The notes under the pieces: model-generated | Database searches by the model: none | What the model was told of the DNA's origin: nothing | Seen by the model: only the letters and a program-made list of their open reading frames with translations | Made by a program: the position numbers and the translations under genes | Shown: one piece after another, positions 7,335 to 17,698 of the stretch | How positions within the stretch are numbered: position 1 is the stretch's first letter | Layout of the letters: the number at the start of each line of letters is the position of its first letter | Source: JAKFDK01 sp036676195 | GTDB lineage: Bacteria > Bacillota > Sulfobacillia > Symbiobacteriales > ZC4RG38 | Length of the DNA: 39,649 bases | NCBI GenBank assembly: GCA_036676195.1 | Contig: JAKFDK010000116.1 | Coordinates: 1-39,649 of the forward strand | Direction: 5' to 3'

Positions 7335-7880
7335 ATGGACATGCTCCAGGGGCTGGTTCAGAGCATTCAACAACCCACTACGTCCCCTCACGTGGGCGAA
7401 ACCTTCCACATCTGGACTTACTGCGTGGAAGTGAGTGAGTCAAGGGCACTGATGAAGTTGATGGTAAACCATACCAACGATAAAGAACTGAAAGAAATGA
7501 TTGAGCACTTCGTCGACGAAATAGTGGAGCCTCAGCAAAAGCGGCTCATCGAGCTGATGAAGAATGAGGGAATAACTGCTCCAGAGGTAACGGCGGACGT
7601 AGGCAAGGCAGACGAAAGGCTGATTCCTCCGGGGGCGAAACTGACAGACGTTGAGGTAGCACAAATGCTGGTTGTGAAAGTTGTCGGGCTGTTGGAGTGG
7701 TCTCACCGAGGGGCCATTCATAGCCTACGGGACGACATTGGTGCGATGTTCAATAGTTTTTACAACCACCTGCTGGCGCAGGGCTTCACGTTGAAAAAGC
7801 TATTGAGGAAACGGGGCTGGCTCCGTGTACCGCCTCATTATTACAGTGGAATCATCCAGGAACAGAGCAGCCAGCATTAG
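7335..7880 (+). CDS. DUF3231 family protein (single domain)
   Basis: A 181-residue protein starting at ATG 7335, behind GGGAGATTGAGGA. The opening (SPHVGETFHIWTY), the helix with VNHTNDKELKEMIEHFVDEIVEPQQKRLIELMKNEGI, and the later PPGAKLTDVEVAQMLV match the four-helix-bundle pattern of DUF3231. That family is common in Bacilli and Clostridia, often linked to spores, and often has two tandem copies per protein; here there is one. The molecular function is unknown. GC is lower than in the flanking housekeeping-like genes. It stands alone, just after the TnpB remnant. Confidence 0.68.
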   Translation: MDMLQGLVQSIQQPTTSPHVGETFHIWTYCVEVSESRALMKLMVNHTNDKELKEMIEHFVDEIVEPQQKRLIELMKNEGITAPEVTADVGKADERLIPPGAKLTDVEVAQMLVVKVVGLLEWSHRGAIHSLRDDIGAMFNSFYNHLLAQGFTLKKLLRKRGWLRVPPHYYSGIIQEQSSQH

Positions 7881-8049
7881 ATGCAACAATGAGAGGCGCA
7901 TACCCGTACGAGGGATTTGCACCTGGGGAAAACTGTTTGCGTGATCATCCTGGGCACGGAAGCGAAGAGATTGTATTCTCAGAAGCGACAGCATACCCTT
8001 CGTTTGCTTCCTGGCAGGCGGGGACGGCGGACGGTTACATCAACTCAGC
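7881..8049 (+). other. short intergenic region, nothing recognised
   Basis: The convergent region between the DUF3231 gene and the leftward HAAS gene. No strong hairpin with a T-run was seen. Confidence 0.3.
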
Positions 8050-8652
8050 CTACTGCTTCCTGTTGAGAGTGATCACAGCGTGGCTGAGCAAGCCGCCCCC
8101 GACCCCAAAACAGCAACCAGCCGCCAGACCCACCAGCACATTGACCAAGCCGTGGCTGGTCATGTAGCCAATCAGCGCCCCCAGGGCGCCGCCGATGATC
8201 ACGAACGCGCCATAGAACAGGCCAATCGCTTCCTGATTCGGAGACATCCAATACTCCGCCTCCCTTCCAGGGGCAAGGCCAAAGTGATCAAAAGCACGCA
8301 GAAAGTCAGCGAACTCCTCATTCAGCTCGGCTTGGTCGAATTTCGCCAACGTGATCTGCAGGGCCTCATCCTCAGAATGGCCCTCGTTCATGAGCTCAGT
8401 CAGGCCGTCCCGCAGGTAGGCTTTGATCTCTTCGGCGAAGTCGCGATTGGATGGCTTGAGACTCAATTTGCGGCGGAAGTCTCTGGCTTCAGTCTGCAGA
8501 TTGGCCAGAGTCGCTCGCAGCTGATTCCGGATGAACTCGGCGTATGTCAGCTCTTCGCGGCCAGTGTAACCGGCTTTCCTGGCCACCCGTTCCACCATTC
8601 GATCCAACTGCTTGATTGTTGCCCCGCTCAGAATCGGCTCATTCACGTACAT
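8050..8652 (-). CDS. HAAS-domain membrane protein (PadR partner)
   Basis: A 200-residue protein. AGGGGG precedes the ATG at 8652 closely; a GTG at 8646 is an alternative with better spacing. The middle (FAEEIKAYLRDGLTELMNEG, then HSEDEALQITLAKF) is the HAAS signalling-domain pattern found in DUF1700 and permease-prefix proteins. The last ~60 residues form two or three transmembrane helices (AIGLFYGAFVIIGGALGALIG; LVNVLVGLAAGCCFGVGGGLL). Such genes usually follow a PadR-type repressor in one operon. Here the PadR reading frame overlaps its start by 14 bp but is truncated, so the normal regulator is missing. Confidence 0.65.
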   Translation of the reverse strand: MYVNEPILSGATIKQLDRMVERVARKAGYTGREELTYAEFIRNQLRATLANLQTEARDFRRKLSLKPSNRDFAEEIKAYLRDGLTELMNEGHSEDEALQITLAKFDQAELNEEFADFLRAFDHFGLAPGREAEYWMSPNQEAIGLFYGAFVIIGGALGALIGYMTSHGLVNVLVGLAAGCCFGVGGGLLSHAVITLNRKQ

Positions 8653-8784
8653 CTACCCCCTGCAAGAACAGATCAACGATCTCCCGGAGCTGTTCCCATT
8701 CGCGCTTCTTCTCGTGGAGATGCTTGCGCCCCTCTGGCAGCATCGTGTAAAGCAGGAAGGCTTCCGTTCGCGGCAGGTCGGCCA
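8639..8784 (-). pseudogene. C-terminal stub of a PadR-family regulator
   Basis: Only about 45 codons remain: LLYTMLPEGRKHLHEKKREW and then EQLREIVDLFLQG, the end of the wing and the C-terminal dimerisation helix of a small PadR protein. The DNA-binding N-terminus is gone. Its upstream edge coincides with the start of the broken DUF255 copy at 8785, so the truncation was probably caused by that insertion or rearrangement. Confidence 0.6.
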
Positions 8785-8931
8785 GAGGCCCACCGCCAAA
8801 TAGCAAACAGCCAAACCGCCTGATCCACGAGTTCAGTACGTGCACAACCCGGTCGACTGGTACCCCTGGGCTGACGAGGCGCTCACAAGGGCAAGCAGGA
8901 AGACAAGCCGGTCCTGCTGAGCGTGGGCTAC
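8785..8931 (+). pseudogene. badly decayed copy of the DUF255 gene 5' end
   Basis: The sequence begins AGGCCCACCGCCAAAT, the same as the leader of the intact gene at 13631, then loses the start codon region. It resumes at CAAACCGCCTGATCCACGAG, and has ACAACCCGGTCGACTGGTA and GGCTACTGC in the same order as the intact gene. Internal deletions break the frame. It covers only the first ~55 codons of the gene. This is one of three copies in the window (see 12077 and 13688). Confidence 0.75.
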
Positions 8932-9017
8932 TGCAGAAGAAAAGGGGGAGGGCCCTGGCTGGGTGATTACCCGCGCCAGGACCCTTCGCTTGGCTCAACC
9001 CGTCGGTTCTTCTCTGC

Positions 9018-9569
9018 TCAGTCTGCAACAATATCATCTACCGAGAGGGAAAGGCCGGGAAGAAGGGGAGACGTCAGGGACGATCCGGCCGGGAACACGC
9101 GCCAGGTATCCAGACCGCCCTGTTCCAGCGTGAGCACCTCGATACTGTGCGCTGTGGGATCAACGATCCAGTACTCTCGGACGCCGTATTTGCCATAGAG
9201 CTTCCGCTTGACCACCTGGTCCCGGCTGGCCGTTGACGGGGAGAGTATCTCGACCACCAGGTCTGGGGAACCGTTCACCCCACCCCCAGGATCGATGATG
9301 CCCTGTCGCCCCCTGGTGACAAACAGGAGGTCCGGCTGGACGATACTCTCATTGGCAAGGATGACATCCGTCGGAGCGGGGAGGACCCTTCCCAGGTTGC
9401 CCGCTTCTACGAACGTGGCCATCCTGAGAATCAGACGGACCAGAATCCCCTGGTGGCGGGTGCTCGGTGCGGGCGTCACCAGCAACTCCCCCTCCACGAT
9501 CTCATACCTCCTGTCCTCGGGCAGGAGCTTGTAGTCTTCGTATGTGAAGCGCGGCCCGAGTAGCGACAT
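9018..9569 (-). CDS. Uma2/DUF820 family putative endonuclease
   Basis: A 183-residue protein. The start at 9569 has AAGGGGGGA 7-8 nt upstream. It carries the PD-(D/E)XK-type core of the Uma2 family: RYEIVEGELLVTPAPSTRHQ, then VQPDLLFV, then SPDLVVEILSPSTASRDQVVKRKLYGKYGVREYWIVDP, with the acidic and lysine residues in the expected order. Members are abundant in cyanobacteria and some Firmicutes, and a few behave as nucleases; their role is unclear. The C-terminus (LLPGLSLSVDDIV) is normal, so the protein is probably complete. It lies downstream of, and in line with, the coiled-coil and SWIM genes but is separated from them by a terminator. Confidence 0.8.
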   Translation of the reverse strand: MSLLGPRFTYEDYKLLPEDRRYEIVEGELLVTPAPSTRHQGILVRLILRMATFVEAGNLGRVLPAPTDVILANESIVQPDLLFVTRGRQGIIDPGGGVNGSPDLVVEILSPSTASRDQVVKRKLYGKYGVREYWIVDPTAHSIEVLTLEQGGLDTWRVFPAGSSLTSPLLPGLSLSVDDIVAD

Positions 9570-9732
9570 GAGCGGTCCCCCCTTCTTGCGCACTTTGCCT
9601 TCAGTATAAGAACGATCCCTGCCGGCGTCAAACTCACCCCCGGCCGCACCAGCCCCACCCGTTCGGCTGCCAGAATCCACCTGCCATTGGTGCCATATCG
9701 GCATAATACACAACGGAGCCAGCTTGAATAAA

Positions 9733-9760
9733 TCGACCCCGGGGAGTCTCCCGGGGTCGA
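9733..9760 (-). terminator. terminator after the coiled-coil gene
   Basis: TCGACCCCGGG (9733-9743) and CCCGGGGTCGA (9750-9760) form a perfect 11-bp stem with a 6-nt loop. On the minus strand it follows the coiled-coil stop by 3 bp, and the downstream strand reads TTTATTC. Confidence 0.7.
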
Positions 9761-9763
9761 ACA

Positions 9764-10060
9764 TCATCCTTGACGGCGCATAACTGCGAGGTCTCGTTCC
9801 AATACTCCGAGCTTGCGAGCCAGGTGATCGCTTTCTGACTTCAGAACGGTCACGTCCCGGTGGATCGTGTCGGCCAACCGATCAATTCGCTGTTCAACCC
9901 TATCCATTCGCTCAGTCAGCCGCGCTTCCATCTCACCCATTCGTGCTTCCATCTCAGCCATGGCGCTGTTCGTCTTGGCCACCATTCCAACCAACTGGTG
10001 GAGTATGTCCTCCATCCGGGCAAGCCGGTCGTCGACCTTGTCCAAGGTTTCCACCCCCAC
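9764..10060 (-). CDS. short coiled-coil protein
   Basis: Up to 98 residues from GTG at 10060; a TTG about 15 bp further in has a better GGTGGGGGTGG site and may be the true start. Nearly the whole protein is one heptad-repeat helix (MEARMGEMEARLTERMDRVE, then QRIDRLADTIHRDVTVLKSE), with methionine and leucine at core positions and charged residues elsewhere. Such proteins resemble tail-fibre or septum coiled coils, but no specific family can be assigned. It starts 11 bp after the stop of the SWIM gene on the same strand, so the two are probably co-transcribed. Confidence 0.55.
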   Translation of the reverse strand: MGVETLDKVDDRLARMEDILHQLVGMVAKTNSAMAEMEARMGEMEARLTERMDRVEQRIDRLADTIHRDVTVLKSESDHLARKLGVLERDLAVMRRQG

Positions 10061-10070
10061 CGTCGTGCTT

Positions 10071-10631
10071 TCAGGATATCACGGTTGGCGCATCGGGCGC
10101 CACTGGTAGGCACCGTCTACCTCCATACCGTGCTCCCTTACGCTCGCGCAGCGTACCTGAGCGGTCGCCTTCCCATTCGCTGTCTAACGACTGCTCGCAT
10201 ACGTCCGCAGGACGCCCCGGCGCCAGAAGTTTGATGGCCACTTCCGTGGCGTCGGGCAAGGTGGCCAGTAACTCTATGGTCAGCCCCCGCAGGGTCTCGT
10301 GTTCAAGCAGTGCCACCTGGTAGTAGCAAGACTCATCCGGCGGGAAAGAGACACCTCCGGCTTTCCGCCTCTGCTCGTGCAGAAAAGTGAGTCCCAGAGT
10401 GACTACGTGCCTGCAGTTCCCCCCTTGCGGACAGGAACAGTTGTTTTGAAAGGGCGGGACCAATTGCGGTCGTGGTCGGTACATCTCACACCATGCGACT
10501 CTGCCAAACAAGATGTCCCCCCGTACCTTGGGCCTGCCTGCCAGCCCCTCGATGGCCGAGCATAACCCGCGCCAGTATGCTTCTCCACCGGCCAGGCGGA
10601 GCAGGTCCCTGGCGGTCAACTGGCACTCCAA
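10071..10631 (-). CDS. SWIM-type zinc-finger protein
   Basis: A 186-residue protein starting at TTG 10631, preceded by AAGGGGG on the minus strand. It has one SWIM motif, C65-x-C67-x5-C73-x-H75 (NNCSCPQGGNCRHVV), inside a region rich in aromatic and basic residues. SWIM fingers bind DNA or protein and occur in Swi2/Snf2 ATPases, transposases and recombination helpers. No helicase is fused here, so it resembles the stand-alone SWIM proteins often next to Snf2 genes; no Snf2 gene is in the window. A good sigma-A promoter with a LexA-like box lies ~70 bp upstream, suggesting control by DNA damage. The last ~35 residues are arginine-rich and may be divergent. Confidence 0.65.
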   Translation of the reverse strand: MECQLTARDLLRLAGGEAYWRGLCSAIEGLAGRPKVRGDILFGRVAWCEMYRPRPQLVPPFQNNCSCPQGGNCRHVVTLGLTFLHEQRRKAGGVSFPPDESCYYQVALLEHETLRGLTIELLATLPDATEVAIKLLAPGRPADVCEQSLDSEWEGDRSGTLRERKGARYGGRRCLPVAPDAPTVIS

Positions 10632-10699
10632 TCGCCGGCCCCCTTATCAACCCGTCCCCTGACATCGCCGATTCGGACGGGCGTGTGGAAGATAATCCC

Positions 10700-10728
10700 A
10701 TTATACAACGAACGCCAGTTCGCTTCAA
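10700..10728 (-). promoter_or_regulatory. sigma-A promoter with an embedded LexA-like SOS box
   Basis: On the minus strand TTGAAG (10728-10723) and TATAAT (10705-10700) are separated by exactly 17 nt. The spacer contains CGAAC-tggc-GTTCG (10722-10709), the inverted arms of the Bacillus-type LexA (DinR) box CGAAC-N4-GTTYG. The two inner variable positions do not match the RNRY preference. The position is ideal for repression of the SWIM/coiled-coil transcript. Confidence 0.62.
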
Positions 10729-10922
10729 GAGTTCTTATCAAGTTTCGCCGGAAACTGAACAGAACCACCACCAACCTCGGCGTCCATGCGTCCATACTAC
10801 CCTGAAAATTACCCTCAGTAGTGAAAAGGCACGCGCCAATCTAAGGTGCCGTAGCCGTCTCTTTTTCAGTCCGGCTGGCAGCCTACACCGGTACTACGAG
10901 GGATAGGATCAAGGGACTGATT

Positions 10923-11822
10923 TTAAGCAGCTTCAATGTTCACTTTATAGCCGAGCTTCTCCAAGCGTCTTACAGTCCTTCGGACCAACGCCTGCTTATC
11001 TCTCTCATCGTAGTAAGTGGCGCCAAGCTCGTAGTAGGACAGTTGACGCTGGAGCATGTGGTAGATCATCACCAGGATCGTATGGGCAACCGCAACGGCC
11101 GCACGATTGGCACCGCGGCGGGCAGCTATGCGCCGGTACTGGGCGGACAGGTAGGTGTTTTTGGTGCGGGCAGCAGCGCGGGCAGCTTCTATCAAAGCAT
11201 GGCGCAAGGAGGAGTTACCCTTTCGGGTGGTGCCACTCTTTCGTTTTCCTGCGCTTTCGTTGTTTCCCGGACAGACCCCCGCCCAGGATGCGAAATGGCC
11301 TGCTGTCGGGAAGCGGTTCATGTCCACTCCCGTTTCCGCCAGGATCTGTTCGGCTGCCCTCCGGCCCACTCCCGGAATAGTGTCCACGAGCTGGAGGGCT
11401 TCCTCGAAAGGGTCCATACGCTGAATGATCTCTTCGCTGAGATTCGCAACCTCCTGGTCCAGAAAATCAACATGGCGCAACTGCGTCGCCAACAGCTTTT
11501 GCTGATGTGCACCCAACTGCCCCTTCAGCGCCTGCTCCAATTGCTCCTGTTTCTTCTGCAGCCGTCCTTTTGCCATGGCCGCCAGAACCGTTGGATCGCT
11601 GTTCCCTGTAACCATTGCCTCCAGCATAGCCCGGCCTGAAACCCCCAGTATGTTGGTGGCCACAGAAGACAGCTTGATATTGGCCCCTTCCAATACCTTC
11701 TGAATTCGGTTTACCTCCCGGGCTCGCTCCTGGATCAAGGTCTTCCGATACCGGACCAATTCCCGGAGTTCCCGTTGAGGCCGGTCGGGGATGTAACTGG
11801 CTTTCAATAGGCCATGCCGAAG
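10923..11822 (-). pseudogene. IS110-family transposase, N-terminally truncated
   Basis: The open frame gives ~295-300 residues, whereas IS110 transposases are usually ~400. What remains starts inside the conserved LLRHGLLKASYIPDRPQREL, then RELVRYRKTLIQERAREVNR, the coiled middle, and the complete C-terminal Transposase_20 domain (VDTIPGVGRRAAEQILAETG, SWAGVCPGNNES, TTRKGNSSLRHALIEAARAA). The RuvC-like DEDD catalytic domain is absent, and upstream of 11822 the frame is closed, so the element is inactive. The 5' end of the element, where a guide (bridge) RNA would lie in IS110-group members, has been lost. Confidence 0.8.
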
Positions 11823-12076
11823 GAGACCGAACGCTATACCTCACGATTCATCCCATCTATACGGAACACCTCAAGATTCACGCCGGAGGCCTCCCTGAAG
11901 TTTCAGTACCCCCGAGTGGACTGAAGTCACTGATGGCATACATTCGCTCCGGGCTTGGACGCATACTATAACCATATCTGGTAGGTGCCTTCCTAGAGGT
12001 GCCATGTGGGTGGCCGAGTACTATCAAGTTCGCTCGGCTGCCTGTACAAATGGTCGCATTCCCTCCTGTCCATTCA
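11823..12076. other. junction region between IS110 remnant and DUF255 fragment, nothing recognised
   Basis: About 250 bp with no supported reading frame. The transposase homology ends abruptly on one side and the DUF255 leader repeat begins abruptly on the other. Confidence 0.35.
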
Positions 12077-12309
12077 AAAGGCCCACCGCCAAATGGCGAT
12101 ATACTATGGGCAAGACCGTGCCGGAGGTGGCGCCCATGATTGAAACGCACCGGCAGCCGAACCGCCTGATCCACGAGGCCAGCCCGTACCTGCTTCAGCA
12201 TGCACACAACCCGGTCGACTGGTACCCCTGGGGCGACGAGGCACTCACAAAGGCCAAACAGGAAGACAAGCCGATTCTGCTGAGCGTAGGCTACAGTGCC
12301 TGCCACTGA
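12077..12309 (+). pseudogene. truncated copy of the DUF255 gene: leader plus first ~57 codons
   Basis: Starting at AAAGGCCCACCGCCAAAT, this copy is nearly identical to the leader of the intact gene. It includes TATACTATGGGCAAGACC, the GGAGG site and the ATG at 12136. The frame reads MIETHRQPNRLIHEASPYLL, then QHAHNPVDWYPWGDEAL, and ends SVGYSACH-stop at 12307-12309. Homology stops exactly inside the thioredoxin-like CHWCH motif (TGCCACTG, then divergence), so the active site is cut in half. A 57-residue peptide could still be made but would not fold as the parent domain. Confidence 0.85.
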
Positions 12310-12313
12310 TGGC

Positions 12314-12331
12314 ATGTTCGTAAACGAACAT
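12314..12331. promoter_or_regulatory. perfect palindrome, operator-like
   Basis: ATGTTCGT-AA-ACGAACAT, 8-bp arms with a 2-bp centre, lies directly at the broken edge of the DUF255 fragment and ~158 bp upstream of the MDR oxidoreductase start. The half-sites are in the opposite order to a LexA box. It could be a repressor site for the oxidoreductase gene or a scar of the rearrangement. Confidence 0.4.
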
Positions 12332-12488
12332 CTTTACAGAGGACTGTCATAAGTATGGCTGTGTCAGGAATATGCCGATCGGCGGACAACGCCAGCGAAG
12401 CTTTGGTGGGGTTCGAGGCATCATACTAGCAGCGGGGCAGTCGTTGGTATTGACTCGACCAGAAGTCAACTCTGGGGGTAGAGCGAGC

Positions 12489-13460
12489 ATGAAAGCCATG
12501 GTGTATGACAGATACGGCCCGCCCGATGTCCTTCAATTGGAGGAGGTGACAAAGCCAACGCCCAAGGACAATGAAGTCCTGATCAAAACACATGCGACAA
12601 CGGTAACGTCAGGGGATTGGAGGGTGCGGAGTCTCGATGTGCCCACCGGCTTCGGGTTCATTTCACGTCTGGTCTTTGGCGTTTCGAGGCCAAGGCAACC
12701 TATTCTTGGAACAGAAATCGCAGGCGTAGTTGAATCAACCGGCAAGAACGTCAGTAAGTTCAAAGTCGGTGACCAGGTATTTGCGTTTGCTGGTGCCAGC
12801 ATGGGTTGCTATGCGGAGTACAAGTGCATGCCGGAGAATGGTGCTGTGGCCAAGAAGCCGACCACTCTGACCTACGGTGAAGCTGCCGCACTCTCTTTTG
12901 GCGGTACGACAGCGCTGGATTTCCTCAGACGAGCAAAACTACAACGCGGGGAACGGGTGCTAGTCAATGGCGCTTCCGGAGGAGTAGGCACTGCGGCAGT
13001 GCAGCTCGCCAAGCATTTCGGGGCAGATGTTACCGGTGTGTGTAGTTCCGCTAACGTGGCGTTGGTGAGGTCGCTGGGCGCCAATCATGTCATCGACTAC
13101 ACGAAAGAGGACTTTACGCAGAATGGCGAAACCTATGACGTCATTGTCGATACAGTAGGCACTGCTTCGTACCCCCGTAGTAAAGGCTCGCTAACAGACC
13201 GAGGACGCCTGCTTCTGGTCATAGCTGACTTGCCAGACATGCTTCTGATCCCATGGGTGTCGATGACGAGCAGCCAAAAGGTCATCGCCGGGCCGGCACC
13301 CGAGCGCGCAGAGGATCTGCGTTTCCTTGCGGACTTGGCTGAGGCGGGAGAATTCAAACCGGTTATTGATCGGTGCTATCCATTCGGGCAGATCCCCGAG
13401 GCTCACCAATACGTCGGTACCGGGCGCAAAAAGGGAAACGTCATCGTGACTTTGGAATAA
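12489..13460 (+). CDS. NAD(P)-dependent MDR oxidoreductase, quinone-reductase-like
   Basis: A 323-residue protein from ATG 12489, with GGGGGTAGAG just upstream; a longer in-frame extension to 12372 has no such support. It is a zinc-free medium-chain dehydrogenase/reductase: an N-terminal GroES-like domain (YGPPDVLQLEEV, PILGTEIAGVVESTGKNV, FKVGDQVFAF) and a Rossmann domain with VLVNGASGGVGTAAVQLAKHFGADVTGV, followed by ANHVIDYTKED and VDTVGT. The usual catalytic zinc ligands are absent, as in quinone oxidoreductases and enoyl reductases. It probably reduces small quinones or enones with NADPH. Base composition is clearly lower in GC than the DUF255 gene after it, suggesting transfer. It stands alone between two DUF255 gene copies. 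Confidence 0.85.
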   Translation: MKAMVYDRYGPPDVLQLEEVTKPTPKDNEVLIKTHATTVTSGDWRVRSLDVPTGFGFISRLVFGVSRPRQPILGTEIAGVVESTGKNVSKFKVGDQVFAFAGASMGCYAEYKCMPENGAVAKKPTTLTYGEAAALSFGGTTALDFLRRAKLQRGERVLVNGASGGVGTAAVQLAKHFGADVTGVCSSANVALVRSLGANHVIDYTKEDFTQNGETYDVIVDTVGTASYPRSKGSLTDRGRLLLVIADLPDMLLIPWVSMTSSQKVIAGPAPERAEDLRFLADLAEAGEFKPVIDRCYPFGQIPEAHQYVGTGRKKGNVIVTLE

Positions 13461-13687
13461 CACTTCCTATCGGAAAGGCAGACGCTCTGTCGATTTGGCA
13501 TGGCGTCTCTTATCATTTAGACTGGGGGAACAAGGAGGGAACGCCCAACTTTGCAGCCCCTGCGGACAGCCTGCACCAGTCCAACATGAAGCGGTTCGCC
13601 AAGGCGCTAAGTTCGCGGCACGCCTGCCAAAGGCCCACCGCCAAATCGCGATATACTATGGGCAAGACCGTGCCGGAGGTGGCGCCC

Positions 13688-15717
<2,030 letters not shown>

Positions 15718-15730
<13 letters not shown>

Positions 15731-17145
15731 ATTACCAGGTGGAAGGTCGTGAGCGGGTGTCCAAGTATGCGGCGTATCTGTCTGAGCACCGGGCCCGGCA
15801 CCTGGAGGAACTGAAGGAATTCCTGCGCTTTCCCTCGATCAGTGCCCTGAGCGCACACAAGGAGGACATGCTGGCCTGCGCCGACTGGCTGGTCGGCAGC
15901 CTGACGGCGGTTGGGTTGCAGCAGGCGCGTGTCATGCCCACCGGGGGGCATCCGGCGGTGTATGCGGAATGGCTGGGGGCGGGGCCGGATGCCCCCACCG
16001 CCCTGGTGTACGGCCACTATGACGTGCAGCCGGTCGACCCGCTGCACCTGTGGGAGACGCCCCCCTTCGAGCCCGGCGAGCGGGACGGCAAGCTGTACGC
16101 CCGCGGCGCCTGCGACGACAAGGGCCAGGTGTTCATGCACATCAAGGCGGCTGAAACCCTGCTGCAGGTGGACGGGCGGTTGCCGGTGAACCTCAAGTTC
16201 CTGATTGAAGGGGAAGAAGAGGTCGGCTCCCGCCACCTGGGGCAGTTCCTGACTGAACACCGGGACCTGCTGCGGGCCGACGTGGTGGTGGTGTCTGATA
16301 CCTCGCTGTACGGTCCCGGCATCCCGGCCCTTACCGTGGGGCTACGGGGCCTGACGGCGCTGCAGGTTGACCTGAAAGGGGCGCGCGGCGACCTGCACTC
16401 CGGTGTGTACGGGGGTGCAGTGCAAAATACCCTGCACGCCCTGGTGCAGTTGCTCAGCACGCTGCGCAGTGCCGACGGCCGCATTCTGGTGGAGGGCTTC
16501 TATGATCGGGTCCGGCCCATTTCCGAGGTGGAAAAGCGCCAGTGGGCGGCCCTGCCCTTTAACGAAGCCGCCTACAAGGCCGAGCTGGGCGTGTCCGCGC
16601 TGTTCGGTGAGCCTGGCTACAGCGCCATTGAACGGACCTGGGCCCGGCCTACCCTTGAGCTGAACGGCATCTGGGGCGGGTTCACCGGTGAGGGCACCAA
16701 AACGGTGCTGCCCAGTGAGGCCCACGTCAAGATCACCTGCCGCCTGGTGCCAGACCAGGATCCGGCGGAGATCAGCCGCCTGGTGGAGGCGCACCTGCGC
16801 CGGCACTTGCCGCCGGGGGTGACCCTGCATGTGGAGCATGAAAAGGGCCGGGGCCGCCCGGTGGTGATTTCCCCGGACCACCCGGCCGCCAGGGCTGCCG
16901 CTGCCGCTCTGGAAGAAGCCTACGGCCGCGAGTGCTTCTTTATCCGCTCCGGCGGGTCCATTTCGGTGGTGGAAGACTTCAAGTCGGTGCTGGGGCTCGA
17001 CACGGTGCTGATGGGCTTTGGCCTGGAGGATGAAAACTTCCACGCGCCAAACGAACACTTTCACCTGGAGAACTTCGATACAGGCTTGCGGGCGCTCTGC
17101 GCTTACTGGCCCAGCCTGGCGGCGGTGGCGCAGCCGCCCGCTTAG
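15718..17145 (+). CDS. M20 family dipeptidase/metallopeptidase
   Basis: A 475-residue protein from ATG 15718, which overlaps the DUF255 gene end by 13 bp behind GGAGCGAGGCGG. It has the M20 metal ligands in order: the H of YGHYDVQPVDP, the D of ARGACDDKGQ, E-E of EGEEEVGSRH, the D of VVVSDTS and the H of APNEHFHLENF. The lid/dimerisation domain begins around the GDLHSGVYGGAVQNTLHA segment. It matches the dipeptidase branch (ArgE/DapE/PepV relatives, CNDP-like), with two metals cleaving short peptides in the cytosol. Translational coupling to DUF255 suggests joint expression but not a joint pathway. Confidence 0.9.
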
Positions 17146-17189
17146 AGGGCTGTGCGTGGACCGTTAGCAGGGTAAGGAGGGAGATACGA

Positions 17190-17366
17190 ATGGCCGAGGC
17201 GCAGGAGCCGCCGGCGCCGCGGCCGCGGCGCCCATGGTGGCTGGTGGTCGGGGCGATTCTGGCTATTGGCATGATTGTGGTGGCCGTTTACAGCGGCCCG
17301 GCCGGCTGGGGCGCCATGATCCTGGTCTGGCTGGCGCTGCTGCTGCTGAAGCGGCGCGGCGACTGA
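17190..17366 (+). CDS. small two-helix membrane protein
   Basis: A 58-residue protein from ATG 17190 with AAGGAGGGAG a few bases upstream, a strong site. It has a Pro/Arg-rich cytoplasmic start (AQEPPAPRPRRPW), a first helix (WLVVGAILAIGMIVVAVY), a short GPAGWG turn and a second helix (AMILVWLALLLL) ending KRRGD. The family is unknown. It lies 44 bp after the M20 peptidase stop and probably shares its transcript. Confidence 0.65.
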   Translation: MAEAQEPPAPRPRRPWWLVVGAILAIGMIVVAVYSGPAGWGAMILVWLALLLLKRRGD

Positions 17367-17456
17367 CGGCAGCAGGGGTGTGGCAGGGCCGGAGGCTAGC
17401 GCCGGGGGAATCAATCTGCCGCCGCAGTGGCAGGATACACTCGGGAGGTGTCTGCC

Positions 17457-17657
17457 GTGCCCCACCTTGCCAAGGTACGCAAGGATCAGAAGGGTGCCAT
17501 CACGGCCGTCATGCTCGATGACGGCCAGGTCCTTTCCATGGCGGAGGCTGTCTTTGCGGCCCACACCGGCCTGCTGGAGGGTGCGGAAGTCACCATGAAG
17601 GCGGGCCGCCGCCGCCTGCGGACCGAGGAACCCCTCGACGAACTGCCGGAGTTCTGA
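17457..17657 (+). CDS. DUF3892 family small protein
   Basis: A 66-residue protein from GTG 17457 with GGGAGGTG 7 nt upstream. The pattern VRKDQKGAITAVMLDDGQVL, then SMAEAVFAAHTGLLEGAEVT, and a final LDELPEF is that of DUF3892, short proteins common in Firmicutes with no known function. It is followed by a terminator. Confidence 0.75.
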   Translation: MPHLAKVRKDQKGAITAVMLDDGQVLSMAEAVFAAHTGLLEGAEVTMKAGRRRLRTEEPLDELPEF

Positions 17658-17665
17658 GCGATGAA

Positions 17666-17690
17666 GGGAGGCCGCTATGGCCTCCTTTTC
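17666..17690. terminator. terminator, probably bidirectional
   Basis: GGAGGCC (17667-17673) pairs with GGCCTCC (17679-17685) around GCTAT, followed by TTTTC on the plus strand. It sits between the DUF3892 gene and the convergent ABC-2 permease gene. Confidence 0.75.
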
Positions 17691-17698
17691 TGCACCCC

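Noticed and set aside
12316..12329. LexA box in front of the oxidoreductase
   Set aside because: The arms are ordered GTTCG-N4-CGAAC, the reverse of the Bacillus-type CGAAC-N4-GTTCG box.
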